Origin: Opisthocomus hoazin
Lineage: Eukaryota; Chordata; Aves; Opisthocomiformes; Opisthocomidae
Direction: 5' to 3'
DNA: 64,000 nt
NCBI RefSeq assembly: GCF_030867145.1
Contig: NC_134454.1
Span: 46,018,320 to 46,082,319, forward strand
Shown here: positions 49,630 to 63,600 of the stretch, piece by piece
Numbering within the stretch: the first letter of the stretch is position 1
Layout: every line of letters starts with the position of its first letter
Translations under genes and position numbers: made by a program
The notes under the pieces: model-generated
Databases searched by the model: none
Told to the model about the DNA's origin: nothing
What the model saw: only the letters and a program-made list of their open reading frames with translations

Positions 49630-52600
49630 TTTTTTTGGAAAAAACTGCAATCTTTAGTATGTAAGATTTTTTCTTTTTCAAATCAATGAAGAACCACACT
49701 GTGTCTTGATGTCCTTATTCAACTATGGCTCCTAGGGAAATCAATGGGAGCTTTGCCTTAATAAATATTGAATAAAAGTTTTGGAAAGAATGAGCTAAAT
49801 ATTCATTCAACAGTGATATGCTGCGTAGTTTGGATATAACTGGTCTGTTTATTTCCGTTCCATGTACCAGTCTTTACATTTTGCCTTGTTTGGGCGACTG
49901 AGATGCAGAATTGTGTAACAAACAGGTACTACTCATTTGTCCCACTTGACAAAAAAATAAATACAAGGAGAAAAACTTATTTAGAATTTTATCTAGTACC
50001 TATGCTTAGGGAATTTATATGCCTGCAGTGAAAAACTGCTGCTCTGTTTTTCTGAGCCAATGGTAACATTTTTTTTAAAACCATAAAGATGATTGATTTT
50101 AATTTTCGAGGGGGAAATAGCCCCTCAAAACTTTGTACTTTCAGGAGTATCTGAATGCAGTGGAGCACACTGGAGGTTGCTGAGCTTTGCCCTCCAATTG
50201 TCAAGGTGCGTTGCAATAACTCTTAGTTTTATCAACCCATATGCGGAATTTGTATGGCCATTTTTCATCATTCTCTGGAGCTGCGATGTACAGTGGTTGC
50301 ATTTCTGTCCTTAAGCAAAATCTTTCTCAGAGTCTGCTTTTCTATAGAGTAGGCATGTCCTCCAGTAATTAAGACTGAAAGAGATCTCTTGGATAAAGGA
50401 GGGATCATCATAAAACTTGTTTGCAGATACTAACCCATGATTTTAGTTTGTTTACTCTTACATAAAACATATCTGTAAATGTAAATGTATGTCACTGAAT
50501 ATATTTCTTTCCCTGTAAAACAGGAGAAAGAGCGCCATGGTGATTTGTGGTCTCATTTTCTGATGTACTGTTTGGAAGGTCTGGATGACAGTGATGAGCA
50601 TGTCACAAGAAAAGGGCGATCGATGACAGGGTTTTGCTCATGACACAGTGCTGTAAAAAGGTTATTCTCACTTCAGTAAGTGATCAAGTAAAACAGATTA
50701 CAGAAGGAATTGAATGATAGGTGAATCAGTTACCAAAACTTACTTTGGATTGGATAGCCCCACTGTTACTGCAAGAAACTGGTTATGTACCTTTTTTGGC
50801 TGGGTGAAACGTAGAGCACATATAGAAATAAATAAGTGTAAAATTTTCAGATATGCTAGGCACAGGTGACTGGTTAAAGGTAACTATAACACTCCCCTGA
50901 AGAAGCCTTTAAGTTAGGAACTGTGTAAGTTTCTTTTACAGAAGATCACATTTTACCATCTACTCCTCATCTATTGTTAATGTGCTTTGGGACCTGATAA
51001 CTTCTTTCACTTTTTTCTCTTTCCTCCCCAAGGGCTCAAAAATCCTCATCTGTACTCAGCTGTAAACTTGTTTTGACTTTTGTGAACTGTGATGATCTCG
51101 TAGATCATTTATGCTGTATAGCTGTGCTTTACTGTATCCCAATTCATTCTCCTTGGACAGGAAAACAAAGAATTTAAGAGATAGAGACTGGGGAAAAACA
51201 TGATTGATGTGCAAGTACAAATATGGACATTTTTGTGCCATCTGCAATGAAGGGTTGTTATTTCTAAACCTTTTGCAAAATGTCTACATCTATTTGCTAG
51301 CTTGCCGTAGCCGAGAAGTGGTAGAAATGCAGTCAGACTGCCACAGGTTTCGAGTGATGGGTAAGGGATGGATTCACGGTTACGCTGAACTTGATCTCTG
51401 TTATCCTTAGGATACTGCAGTAGAAAGTAAACTTTTTTCCCACCATTTTGTGTCATATTTTCCGAGGCAGGGGGAGGAATCTATGATGGCAAAGATTGCT
51501 TTCCTTCTTCTTCTGCTGTCTCTGCAGCGACTACTTAGAAATTTGACATGTTGGTTCTTGGGAAGGGTGGTAATGTATTCTCTGTAGACATTCTAGGTAA
51601 GAACAGATTGAGAAATTCTAACCGAGAATTCTCTGATCTGCCTCTCACCTCTAGTAAAGTGTGTATGTGTGATGGAGGTACTGAAGGGGGCAGTTTCTGT
51701 TTTGATGTTTCTAATATGTTTTTGTAATGTCTCAGTGGATGTGTTTCTAAGATACTGCTGCAGATGCTGAAAATGTATGTTGAGTGGAATCAAATTATGG
51801 TGCATGGTTGTGCATACTTGAACATTATAGATTGGATGGCATGATTCAAAAATCTACCAGTGAACTAGTGTTGGTAAACTGATAGTATGATGAACCACAG
51901 TGGCTTACTTGGGAAATGCTGAATATGACGTTCATATTCACATATTTGCTTTTACAGTTATTTATAGTTATTTGTATCCGCATCCTCTTGAATGCTTTAA
52001 TTGCTAATCAGCAAATTTCTTTTGAATGAAAGATTAATCTTTCACACCGGTGTTGCTGCTTGATGGTAGCAGAGGTGTTATGATTTACTGATTCCATACA
52101 TATTCAATTATTAATGTTATTTTTTATTTAATGTAGAAGTACATTTGGAAAACAGCATCTCAAGTTGGATATGTCTCCTTTCCTCAATCATTCAAATTGG
52201 ATAAATATAACACAAAAAAATTTTAAACCTGGACGACCCAGACTCATGAGGATTTTGAAATGTTCCTGTAATCCTTATCTTTCCACTCTGCCACTTGCCA
52301 GTAGAGAAATATGTGTAGTAGAAAGCAATGTTGAAGAAGGAGTTCCTCTGACTTTAGAACCGCACTGCTAAAAGCATGTTAAAACCACACTTACAGTAAT
52401 GGACAGTTTCAGTCAGAAAATCAGGTACTATTTAGTGCAAAATCCTTTTTCAGAATAGAACACCGTAAAATACTGAATGTTTCTTAAAGTGTAATCATGC
52501 ATAAAATATGACCAGGTAAATAGGTGGTAAATGGCCGTGGTTGGTAAGCATTCAGTCTCTTACCCACTTGGAATATAAATAGTAGTCTATTTTGTAGTAT

Positions 52601-53470
52601 CCTTTAATGTCTGCCTGAAAGTATTTGAAAGATAATATCAAGATCCACTTAAATGTCTTCTAATCAAATAATTCATTTTCATTTTTCCTGCAGTTAATCT
52701 TTGTCGTCACTTAGAGAAGAAATTGTATGCCAGATCATAGAGTACTATCTGTATTAGAACATGTACTTTGTTGTGAAGGAGGAATTGTGTTATACCTGCA
52801 GACTGAACAGAGATTTTGTTTTCAAAGCCTAAATGCAAGACTCAGAAGAAAACCAAACATTTTTTAAAATAGTAAATGGTGTTCTTCTGCTGGTTAAACT
52901 ACTGTTGGGGACTTTGTATTGTACCCTTCGAGGTGAACTAAGTATATGTTTGTACTTAAATATTAAAAAAAAGGTGAACAATGCATCGAGCAGAATCCTA
53001 CTGCTGTAAGTGGTTCTAAAAGGAGTCTGCAAAGATGCCTCATGAGCAGATGCCTTATATATGCTTACCCCAGCTCCAGTCCTGTAAGCGATTGCGTGGT
53101 GCACCTCAGCCTTCCCTTGGGTCCATCCCTCTGCCCATCTCTGATGCCCAAAGATGTCCCCTGAGGGCTTGCTGGTATTCCAGAGTGGCTACAAGACAAC
53201 AGGGAGTCATTCTGTCTCTGGCATTCATGCTGCCAGGCTGTTTAACCCCTTCTGCATTTAGGCCTTCTTGCCCTCCATGCCAGATCATTTCTTGGTCACG
53301 AATTTACCACCGCTGAGCAGCTACAATTTGAATTTCGCCTTCACTGCTTTTGTACTTGTGTAGCTTTTTAGGTTTTTTTTCGTTATACTTAATAAATCTG
53401 ATTTTGTGGCTCATATGTTAAAGTAGAATTTCCAGCAGACTGACATATAATACTACTGTTGAAGGTACAG

Positions 53471-53505
53471 GATGTGGACATGGGCAAGACACAGATGTCC
53501 ATGTC
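53471..53505. repeat. Imperfect hairpin
   Basis: Arms GATGTGGACAT (53471-53481) and ATGTCCATGTC (53495-53505) pair over 11 positions with two G-T wobbles and a 13-base loop; pairing can extend by two more. Chance structure is possible. Confidence 0.5.
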
Positions 53506-56500
53506 TTAGTCTACTATGTTTTCTAAAGAAAATTTAAAGTAAAGAATGACGCCTGGACCAAATTTTTGAAGGACTTCAAAATTCATCTATTTACTTAAAG
53601 ATATTTACATTTTCTTAATGTGCAGAAAAAGTTCAAAGAACCAATATTTTCAGCACTGTTTTTTTTGTTTGTTTGATTTGATTTTCAGTCGACTCAGTTT
53701 TAGGTTTTGTCAAAGGTGGAATTTCTTGTAGTGTCAAATAATGCTGTATGATTAATCAAAACAGAGGTTTGCAGATCTACTGCTCTGTCAGTGACACAGT
53801 ATTTTGTAAACTCCCTCTAGTCCCTTTTGCAGACATCAGAAATTCACATGCCAGATTGTTTCTTTTACTGTGGCCTCATTTTTTTTCCCTGGCCAGTTCT
53901 CCCAAGAGTTGCAGTTATCATTATTTCTGACACATCGTTTGGCTGTCAAGACTGGCCTTGGTTACTCTACTCTTTACGGTTTCTTACTGTTACTGAGAAA
54001 TGTGGAGTTTTTGTAATGATATGAGTAGCTGGAGATAGATCCTTCCAGCTTGGAAGTCTGGCATGTACTTGGATATTTGAAGCAACAACCCATAAAAAAG
54101 GGAAAAGCCTAACAGCCACTTAAAACCTGTGCTGCTAATAGCCCATCCATAACACGTCATCTTCTGTGCTAACAAATGGGTTTAGTCACAAAGGTAGTTT
54201 GGGCATGTCAACACTATTTGCGCATACAGCGTTGCTAGCTCATACGGTTTTTATGCTGTCTTTTGGTATCATACACCTTCTGTGAAACTCTAGTATTCAA
54301 ACAATTGCACAAAATGAAAGCTTTCCAAGGTTTTTTTTTAAGATCTAGTCTTTGTAATTTTGGAACAGATAATAAAGACATTTAATGAGTTATCTTAGTG
54401 AAGTCATGAACAATCTGCATGCAGCTCTCAAGGATTTTGAGTGTGCATCCCATTCTGAGCTTCCAGTCCTGGCTGTCAAAGAAAGAACTTCAGCAGGGGC
54501 CGAGCTGACATCAGCACCTGTAAAACAGCAAGACCTTTTGAATATATTGCCTGATTTTTCCCTTGTTTTCAGTCTCAGAGTGCTTGTACGTCTTAGCTAT
54601 TATTGATTTTTGATTTGGGAATTGATTGTAGTGTCGGGTAACTTCTGTCCTTATTGCTCAAAATCTGGAAAAAAAATACACGAAGAAAGAACTCTTTATC
54701 ATTTAATTCTCATGAGACAACTTCGTAATATTTTTATGTGTAACGTCAATGGGTTCTTTAGGATGGCAAGATTGCACTTGCAAGTCTAGATCTAAAAAAT
54801 GACTGAATACAGGTGGGAGGGTTTGTGATTTTTTTGTAATAAATCATGATTTTTAAATTTATTTCAATGAAAATGTTTAGCGTATGTTTGTGTCTTTATT
54901 AATGTGCTTCACACTGCAGAGATTTCTTTGACCTCTGTTTTGTGTTCAGTTTTTATATGTTTTGCCCGTTGATGTTCATGGATATATTTAATACAGGACA
55001 AAAGTAGTTTAATTTCAGATATCAATGCAGAACCTGCTTAAGAATGATAAGGAAAAGATTTAGTGTTGTTTTTCTGAGTCAATTTCAGAGTTAATGTTGA
55101 TACACATTCAGAGAAAAAGTATGAATGTAGAATGTCCTGCAAAAATATTTTCTGGGAATTTTTTGGATGCCTCACTCACAGCTAGTATGTGTTGAACTCA
55201 CATCTATAAGAAGTGATGCACTTCCAAATGGCAGAAAGCTTCTTTTTAATGCCTCCTTTTCTTTCATTGGTAGCAGTTGTGACCATTTCTTGGTTCTTTT
55301 ATGTCACACCATTGAACATAGCCTTTTCTTTTTTTCTTTAGCGACAACAACAGTTTGTATTAAAAGAGGCACTAAACAATCATGACAGTTGGGAAAGGAC
55401 TGATTTTTGTTAAGGCTGCTAGTGGTAATTGGTGTTCTTTTTATTAGATTGGTGGATTCTATTTACAGGGTCCAGTGGGAGTCCAGATGGAGAGCATTTC
55501 TGACTGGTCTCTGTGGGATTTTCTGAGCAAGGCAGGTTATAGACAATGCTGCTGCTGCATGTCTTCTGCAGGTGGCAAGCTACAGAAACTAGCAAAGCTG
55601 TGTGAACAGCCAAATGCTGAAGGTTTTTTAGATGTATTGGTGGGCATGTGCTTCACAACACATACAACCTGTCTGCTTTTAAGAAGAATATAAACATTCT
55701 GTCTATTCCTTCTGCTTTAATTATGTTTTGACATAATTACAATAGAAGTAGATACCATAGAGTTATGAACTTTGGACTGTGTCTTGTCTAGAAGTTTTTC
55801 ACATTGAGTATGAGCTTTCAAAAAAATATGGTGACTCCTTTCAATAGACCTCGTCTCAGGTCTGCCTTTATGTTTTCATGAAACTGATTGGACATTCATG
55901 ATTATGCAAGTGCATGTGGTACGTGCAGCAGCACAAGTTCCCTTCCTCTGTCCATTTGCAATCTCTTTGCCTCAGCAGAGAGTTTCTTGTGAAATTGGGT
56001 TACGTACATTACAGTTCTGCTGTACCACAAGAGCAAGTGAAACTGTATCACGTATTTTTGACAAAATGATACAACTTTGAAATCAAGTCCATTGATTTCA
56101 AAATCTCATGTTGATATTTATGTCCTTGATAGTGCCATATTCCGTCAAAACCCCCAAACGAGAGCTGCTTCCCCCACCTGCTCCCTGCCATCAGTTGAAG
56201 TTACTGATCTAATAGCAAGAAATACATGGTCTGATATTAAAGTTAGGCACTGTCTTGAGAAAATGAACAGAGAATACATTACTACATAGAGCAGGAGCAA
56301 TCATTCGACTGAGAATGTGAGCTTTATCTTAATACTGAATAAATTCATTAAGCAATAATGAAATGCAGTGGTTTTCTAGGCACGATGCCATGTTAGAAGA
56401 TCTTTCCATTTGTGTTCTTTAAAGGTGAATCACATTTCTGTAAGCAGGCCAACAAGATTAGGCATACAGCAAAACACAAACCTTTTGCCTTTGCGGTGGT

Positions 56501-59500
56501 ATGTACAAGTATGTATGGAAATGTGAGAAGGCTGTCTTAAAGAGAAGTGTCCAGCAAGGGATTTTCTCTCCATCTGCATACAAAGACTACTCTCACTGAA
56601 AAGGATGAAGAAAGACTTAAGAAGCTAGGGCCAAGAGAAAAATGAATGAATTCTGTCAGACAATGCAGACTTTCCAGAAAAAGGAGCCTATGATTGTGCT
56701 ATCTTCTGTACCTTTGACGTTTCAGTGTTTGCTAAGTTATTAAGATTTTATCATCTTCAGCCTAAAATGATCCTTTTATTTATAGCTTGAGTAAAAGAAA
56801 CAGTAGAAGCTCATACAAAATTTTCATTCCACTAAAAAATTGACATAGTGATAAAAGGTGTGATAGTTCAGAGGGTTTTGTGGGTTGTTCTCATAATTAT
56901 GAAGGCCAATTTCTCTCAAACTCCAATATTTTTTATTGAAAATAGTTATTGAACTGCAAGTAAATTGAAAATTAAACTACGCCTCAAAGGCCTGATTGTT
57001 TTAAAACAATTGAAAAATGTGGTATTTGTGAATATTCTTTTATATACTATTTCAGGTCTATTACAATATGAAGGGAGTGTAATAAAGACATTTTTCCTGT
57101 TCTTATTTTTCTGTTTCTCTTTGGTAGATCTCATCATATATTTTGCAATATTGTACTCCAGGAATAGGTGGAAAGGGTTTCAGACGGACAGCCTGATCAG
57201 CTTTATGAATGTTATACTCACAGAAATATGATGGTGTTAACAATCTAAATAAAGCAGTCACTCTTCAGGCTGATTATCTGTGTGTCCATCTAATGTCCCC
57301 CAATGAACCACAATTACAGTCCATTTGCAAAATTTAAATAATAATTATGTGTATTGATTTTCACTAAAATACCCATTTTTATAATTCTAGATTTTGTGGT
57401 TTATATGATGCTGCTTGACTTTGTCAGCACATTTTATTGCTTTGCAGTGTGTTATTAGTGCAATAGAATTCTATCATTCATCTGAGAACAAGAAATCAGT
57501 AATGCTGATTTTTTTTTGTTCTTCCGTGTGAATATGTAATGTAAAATGCAAAAATTACTCCTGAAGAAGGAATTTTTTTCCTTTCTCTAAGTCTCCTAAT
57601 CCAGAGTGTACAAAATCATGATTTATTTCCTGCTCTCTTTCTTTCTTGTCTGTCCAAATGATTGAGAGCTGTGGATGAGATGCTACCCACTGCCACTCAT
57701 CTACAGTAAATTGTCTATATCCATATCTTTGAGACTGGGCCGTGGATTTGTAATCTTTCATGTTGAGACAGCAATTGAATGTGATAAACTTTAAGCATCC
57801 ACTTGCTTTTCCACATTTGTTCATACTAGTAGGTAATATTATGTCATCTTGTGACTGACTAATACACTTCCATCATGTCTATCTAATGAGCTTCTGACTG
57901 GAGCTGAAATCCTTGTTATTTCCTGTCAAGTACATGACCTTGTACTTTCTGGTGCCAGATTTCATCCTATTTCTATTACTCTGAAATCATCTGATTCTTT
58001 CTTACAATGTCTTGATTCTGCTCCATATTAATGACACCTCCTAATTTTACAGGGAGATGCATTCATAAACACATCCCTATTTTTTGTCATGATCTTAATG
58101 AAATTAGGGAATGCATTGATTCTCAGACTTAATTTCTGCGTGGTTTGACTCTCCTGTTCTCAGTATCTCCCACTACCATTTTTCTGTCCTTATGCAGTAT
58201 GTAGCTTCAATTCTCATCTACGCATGAATGACTAGCAATTTCCTATGCAACAATAGGTAAAATCAGCCACTGCTTTTCAATCTAAAAATTGCCTGTCATA
58301 GAAAGCCATAGATTACTTTGACATGGTCTAGATAACCTTTGTTCCGTTTGATATAGTTTTCCATTTATCTCTCTTTCCTTAATTACTCTTTCCTTTCAAA
58401 ATTGTTCTAAAGTCTCACATATTATTGAAGTCAGATTTACACATTTTTACTGCGTATTTTCCACGCCTTGTACTTTCCTTGCCTCCTGCATTCTGCATTC
58501 ATACTGCACAGGCTGTTGTCCAGTTACTCACCACCAATTCTCCCTGACAGATTAGTTTACATTGCTTGTTTCTGGATCTGTGGTATTTTGTATCAGGCTT
58601 TCAGAATTCAGGGATACAGACTTCATTCGAAAGAGAGCTGGGATATTATAATCCACTGCTGGTAAATTTTTTTCATCTTTTCACATTATCTGTCCTGCCT
58701 CTATCCCTTTGATCATCAATCACACTTTTAAAATATTTTGAGAAATATTGTTATATAACTTAATATCTAACATCATATTTCAGAAGGAGTAAAGAAATTT
58801 CACATTTAATGTTAAATGTTTTCATGCTTCAAGAAGAAATGAGAAGTGTGTTACAGAAAGTAGAATGTCTCATCAGTAAACATAGGCACACTGTACTTGT
58901 TAAACATACTGATTTGAAGAAACATAGGTATTAAAAGACAAATGTACTCAGAATTCATTCTTAAATTATATCATAAAATATGACTGGTAACGGTCGATAA
59001 ATGTTTAAGTAATATGAACTTTGGAAATGCTTCTAGGATTACTGCTTCTAAAAATACTTTGCATATACTAAATTTTACATTTGCTTTTTATTGTATTATG
59101 AGGGAACAATTCAGTTTAGTTTTGTGCTACTGGTTTTTCTTTTACCTGTTTTCTTAAGCTAGTTAGATCAAGTAATGTACCTGAGCCACTGCAAGTCAAT
59201 AAATGGTTTGAAATTAATAAAAATGCCTAGTAAAATTGCAGACCCTGCTCCCACACAACAGTGGGTTCTGTCTGAATGTGTTATGCCCAATAAAAATGTT
59301 TTAGTCGTTAATGTTTTATTGTTTAAACACCTTTTTCTTTTTAATTATTAAATATCTCTCTCCCTTCTAAGTTCCTGAGTAGAGCTTTCTTTGAATATTC
59401 TTCATTTTGTTGTAAAAAGTATTGATCTATGTCACTCAGCCAATTAAGGTTTTTTTTTAAATGTTTTTGGAATCTCACTAAGTGTAGAATTTGATTGTAA

Positions 59501-60098
59501 GAATCTGTGTTTGTATATCTCAAAATAACACGTACATTAATAACTGTAAGTAATTAAAATAAAAGTATGTAGACATATCTCTTTATGAATCAGGGGAAGA
59601 TAGTGTGTCTGGAGCCATCGAGTTTTGAACATCTCTCGATATGTATGAACTTCAAAGAAAATGATTAAATTGTGCTGCATTGTAACAGTAATGGCCCATC
59701 ATTTTGAATAAATACAAGCAGTTAAACGTAATGATAGTTTTGTGGAAATTACTTTGGCTTATTCCCAATTTTTAGGGTGCTTTTATTATGTAAATTTAAA
59801 TAACTTTTAGCTAACAATTACGTTAAACAACAATATGAGTAGTATAATAGTACCTCATTGAATTACACAGAAAAAGAATTGCCAGTGGATTAAATTAAAA
59901 TGTGTCTTATATGACATTCAGTCCCATGAAGTAACTATCCTGAGATACTGTTTCTTTGCTATTTATCTTATATTCCTTTCATAATATAGACAGGGTGGCT
60001 ATTTCTCTACTTGACTTAGGGTTTTGTTTGCTTGTTTGTTCATTTGCATAAAGGAAAAGATTAATGTTCCATAGTAACCCAGGGCCTTCCCAACCCTG

Positions 60099-60129
60099 AA
60101 AAAAAGAAAGGAAGGAAGGAAGAAAGAAA
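60099..60129. repeat. Purine microsatellite (GGAA/GAAA)
   Basis: An A-run followed by AAAGGAAGGAAGGAAGAAAG. A simple repeat likely to be length-variable. Confidence 0.8.
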
Positions 60130-60631
60130 TTAAACTTAATGATACTGTGTAATTGACTTGGGCTTTTACCAACCTTCAGACTGTAAATTTTTGAGACTTT
60201 TGTGAGTAGAAAACACGGTATTTTTACTTCTACCTTAAAATGCTAAGACTCCTAAAAATAAATTTGACCTGCTGTAGATTGAGTTTCAACAGGGTGCACT
60301 GAGCGTTGACTACTATGAAAAAATACTGGGAAGTAAAGGGTTAGTTATCCATCTCCCCTGCATATGTCTTCTTTTCATGTTTTGTTTTTTTGAGGGTTGT
60401 TTTTGGTTTTTGTTTTATTTCCTGGCAGGCTTACCATGAACCCTCCTGCTAAAGGCCAAGGTTCTTAGGACTCTGTGAAATGAAGAGCATAAAACTTGTT
60501 TATAGGCAGTCCAAACTTGAGTTTTTTTGAAAGCTCTCATCTTGATATAGCCTTCTTTAACCTTGGTTTTTCCCCTTAATATTTAAGACACCATCAGTAC
60601 ATTCCTTCAGTTGCCACACACACTGATTTTA

Positions 60632-60664
60632 TGTGTGTGTGTGCGCGCGCATGTGTGTGCGCAT
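60632..60664. repeat. Alternating TG/CG microsatellite
   Basis: A purine-pyrimidine alternation TGTGTGTGTGTGCGCGCGCA followed by TGTGTGTGCGCAT. Such sequence favours Z-DNA and is often polymorphic. Confidence 0.85.
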
Positions 60665-63600
60665 ATACTATTCTTTGCTGTAGCAGGGAAAAATTATTTT
60701 TTCTTTCTACTCTTTTAAAATTGATTTCTCTCACAAATTAAAAACCAAAACTGATGAGGGAAGTGAATAACAAAAAGAAAAACTGGCAGTAAGATCTGAC
60801 ATGATCATAATAAAAAGATTCCACTCCTATGAATAAGGTTTTCTGTAAGGGGAAGAGCTTGGGAGCAGCTGACTGAATTCTCTAACCCTTTAAAGACTGA
60901 GAATGTGTGCGTGCGGATGTAAGTCATACTGAAGTTCGGTTCTGCCTGTAAAGAAGTGTGTGTTTGAGACTAATGAATGGAGCTGTAATAAGAAACAGCC
61001 AGTGGAACTGAACTTCCAGTTCACTGCCTGTGATATATACTGTGTGAATGAATCAATTTTGTTTCTGCCTGAGGAGGAAAAAGAAATATGAAATGTCAGC
61101 ACTAAAGAAGCCACCTTTCTATGTATCTTATAGTGTAAGATACAGAATATATACAGACTGATACAAAACATTTTGAGCTCCATTGTAAACATTTAGCAGA
61201 GTTTGTCATTATTTACATTTGGTTGTGTGGAATCTCTTGTGTCTTACAAGATGAAAGTCCATCTGGCAACCTTGACTGCAGTCAGGACATTACTATAATC
61301 CCTTTCTCTTACAATCACAAAAGTTTTAGGAACTTTGTTGACTTTCAAACCTCCCCTGTTCTTGAAATTTGGTTGAAATTGGGAAACAGAATGGAAAGTT
61401 GGACAACAGAATGAAGGGGAGATAAAAATAGTCATATACATTGTATAGATACAGTTATGTAATTTTCATGTCTTATTTCTTTAGGGAATGGAGTTAAACT
61501 GTATGTTTCTTCATTTACATCTTTACAGTTCTGGTATGACTTGGGAGAAAATAACTGTCCAGTTGCATAATGCTTGGGAGACAGCCACTAACGCTTTTCT
61601 TTGCTTCATTTACACCATCTAATGTGTTTCAGAATTTTTCTGAAGGTAAATATCTTGAAGAGTTGACACACTCAGGTGGCATAGTAAAGTGTAATGTAAA
61701 CTAAGTAGGATATATAAATTCCTTTCGGTTTTGATATATGTGTTGCACCAGAAAAATATGGAACGGATAAGCTTCTGGTGAAAGTCTACACGCAGAAAAA
61801 AAGCATCCTGCCTCTGGCATTTTGAAACACGTCCACCTGGAGCAAATGTCGTGAAAAATAAACTGAATAATAAGACAGGCAGAAATCTTGCTTGCTAGTT
61901 CTGCTTCAAAGTAGGTGAATAAATATAAGTCTGTGATTTTTCTCTTATTTGCTGTTACTTGTTTTTCCTGTAAATATCATGGGATTTCTATGAAGGAGAA
62001 TCTTACAAATACTGTAAAATGAAAAAAGACCGTTTCTAGTATCCTGAATGCAGTGATGCACTGTCTCCATCTAAGAGCATCAGCTTTACTACTGAAACAG
62101 TTTTAAGCACCAGACTTGCTTTATTTTTTTTTACCCAGTAGGTACTACATTTTTCCCCACTTTTTTCCCTGTTTTGGACACAACAAGGCAAACGTGTTCT
62201 CACTGATATATTTAGATCTAATTGAGCTGAACAAAACGTTGCAGCCACGTAATTGAAATCACCATGAAAAAGAACAGATTTTAGCAGGCAGACTCTAGAG
62301 GCTGATGGGTTGGTATTTACAAACAGGCCTTCCAGCCCAGATGACAGGTATGGATGAAATTTACAAGCATACTAACAACTCAGATGGAGTTTGCCAGCTC
62401 TGCTTCAATTCCATTTCCCATGAAAATAGATGGTGAATCTGACCAAAAAAAAAAGAAAGGATTTAGAATGATCACCTGAAATAAATTACAAATACAGTGT
62501 AGGCTGTCATGCCAGTTCAGGTAGTATCTGTCATTCATAATGTATTTACTTCATAGGCAGAGAAGCCAATCAGTCTTTCTTCAGGGATCAAATTTTTAAA
62601 GTGATTTATAGGTTTGTTGTTTTCTTCTTCTTTTTCTTCCCCATTTCTTTTCTCCAGTCATGGTAGTTTATTTATAATCTTAAAGGATAAAACAATGACA
62701 GTGAGCTAACTATGTCTTCTCTTTAGATAAATAATTCTTGGATCTGACTGGAAATTTATTTTCTTAACTTTCTAAAACTTGAGTTTTATTTCATTGAAAA
62801 AAATCCATTGGTATTATTTAAATTAAATATTGGTTTTATATCAGTTCAACTGGAATCAAATTTCCCAGTTACTGCTGGACAGAAATGTTTTAATCACAGA
62901 GCTTAAAGATAATTTTTAGCATTCTAAGCTGTTGTAATGTTTTTTGGTGCTCTTAGCTACATTATAGCCTTGTTCTTTAGCTAAAACGCATATCCTGTAA
63001 ACAACTGTATTCTTCATTCTAACTGAGCATAACAGAAGAGTAGTCTAATAAGAAAATCTGACAGAAGAAGATGTGGATACTAAACTGTTGCCCCCAGAAG
63101 ATTTTTTTTTATTATTTGAACTGACTAGAAATTAAATAGTCTAAATTCTTGTTTCACAAAGATTGGGAATTATGGGTCTTTTCATTTCATATATAGCTTT
63201 CACCCACAGTCAAGGTGAAAAAAAGGTCAGTTGTCCAGAGAGAGAATATTCCCATTTATTTCTTTAATCATTTTGCTAATCTAATAAATCCTTCTTGACA
63301 TATGTGGAACCATACAATTCAATCAAATAGGATTTGGGTGAATACTTGGCACACAAGAATTATCAGATGTTATGATCATGTTCTGCTATTTTCATTTAAT
63401 ACAATATTTATTAAATGCTGCATAAAATGCTGACCTGCCAAGAAGTTTACATTAGTTCCATTGAAAATATTTTTTTTCCTGAGAATCTCAACTGCTTTTT
63501 GGTAGCATGACTTCTGTTTTGTTTGGGGTTTTTTTTTTTTGATACATTTATATTACATGTGTTTTCTTTCTGTAGTGATCTTGCATATGAATGGCAATAA

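Noticed and set aside
52110..52380. Possible internal exon of the gene starting at 40204
   Set aside because: The frame is short and the sequence lacks a convincing polypyrimidine-AG acceptor and GT donor pair around a conserved domain.
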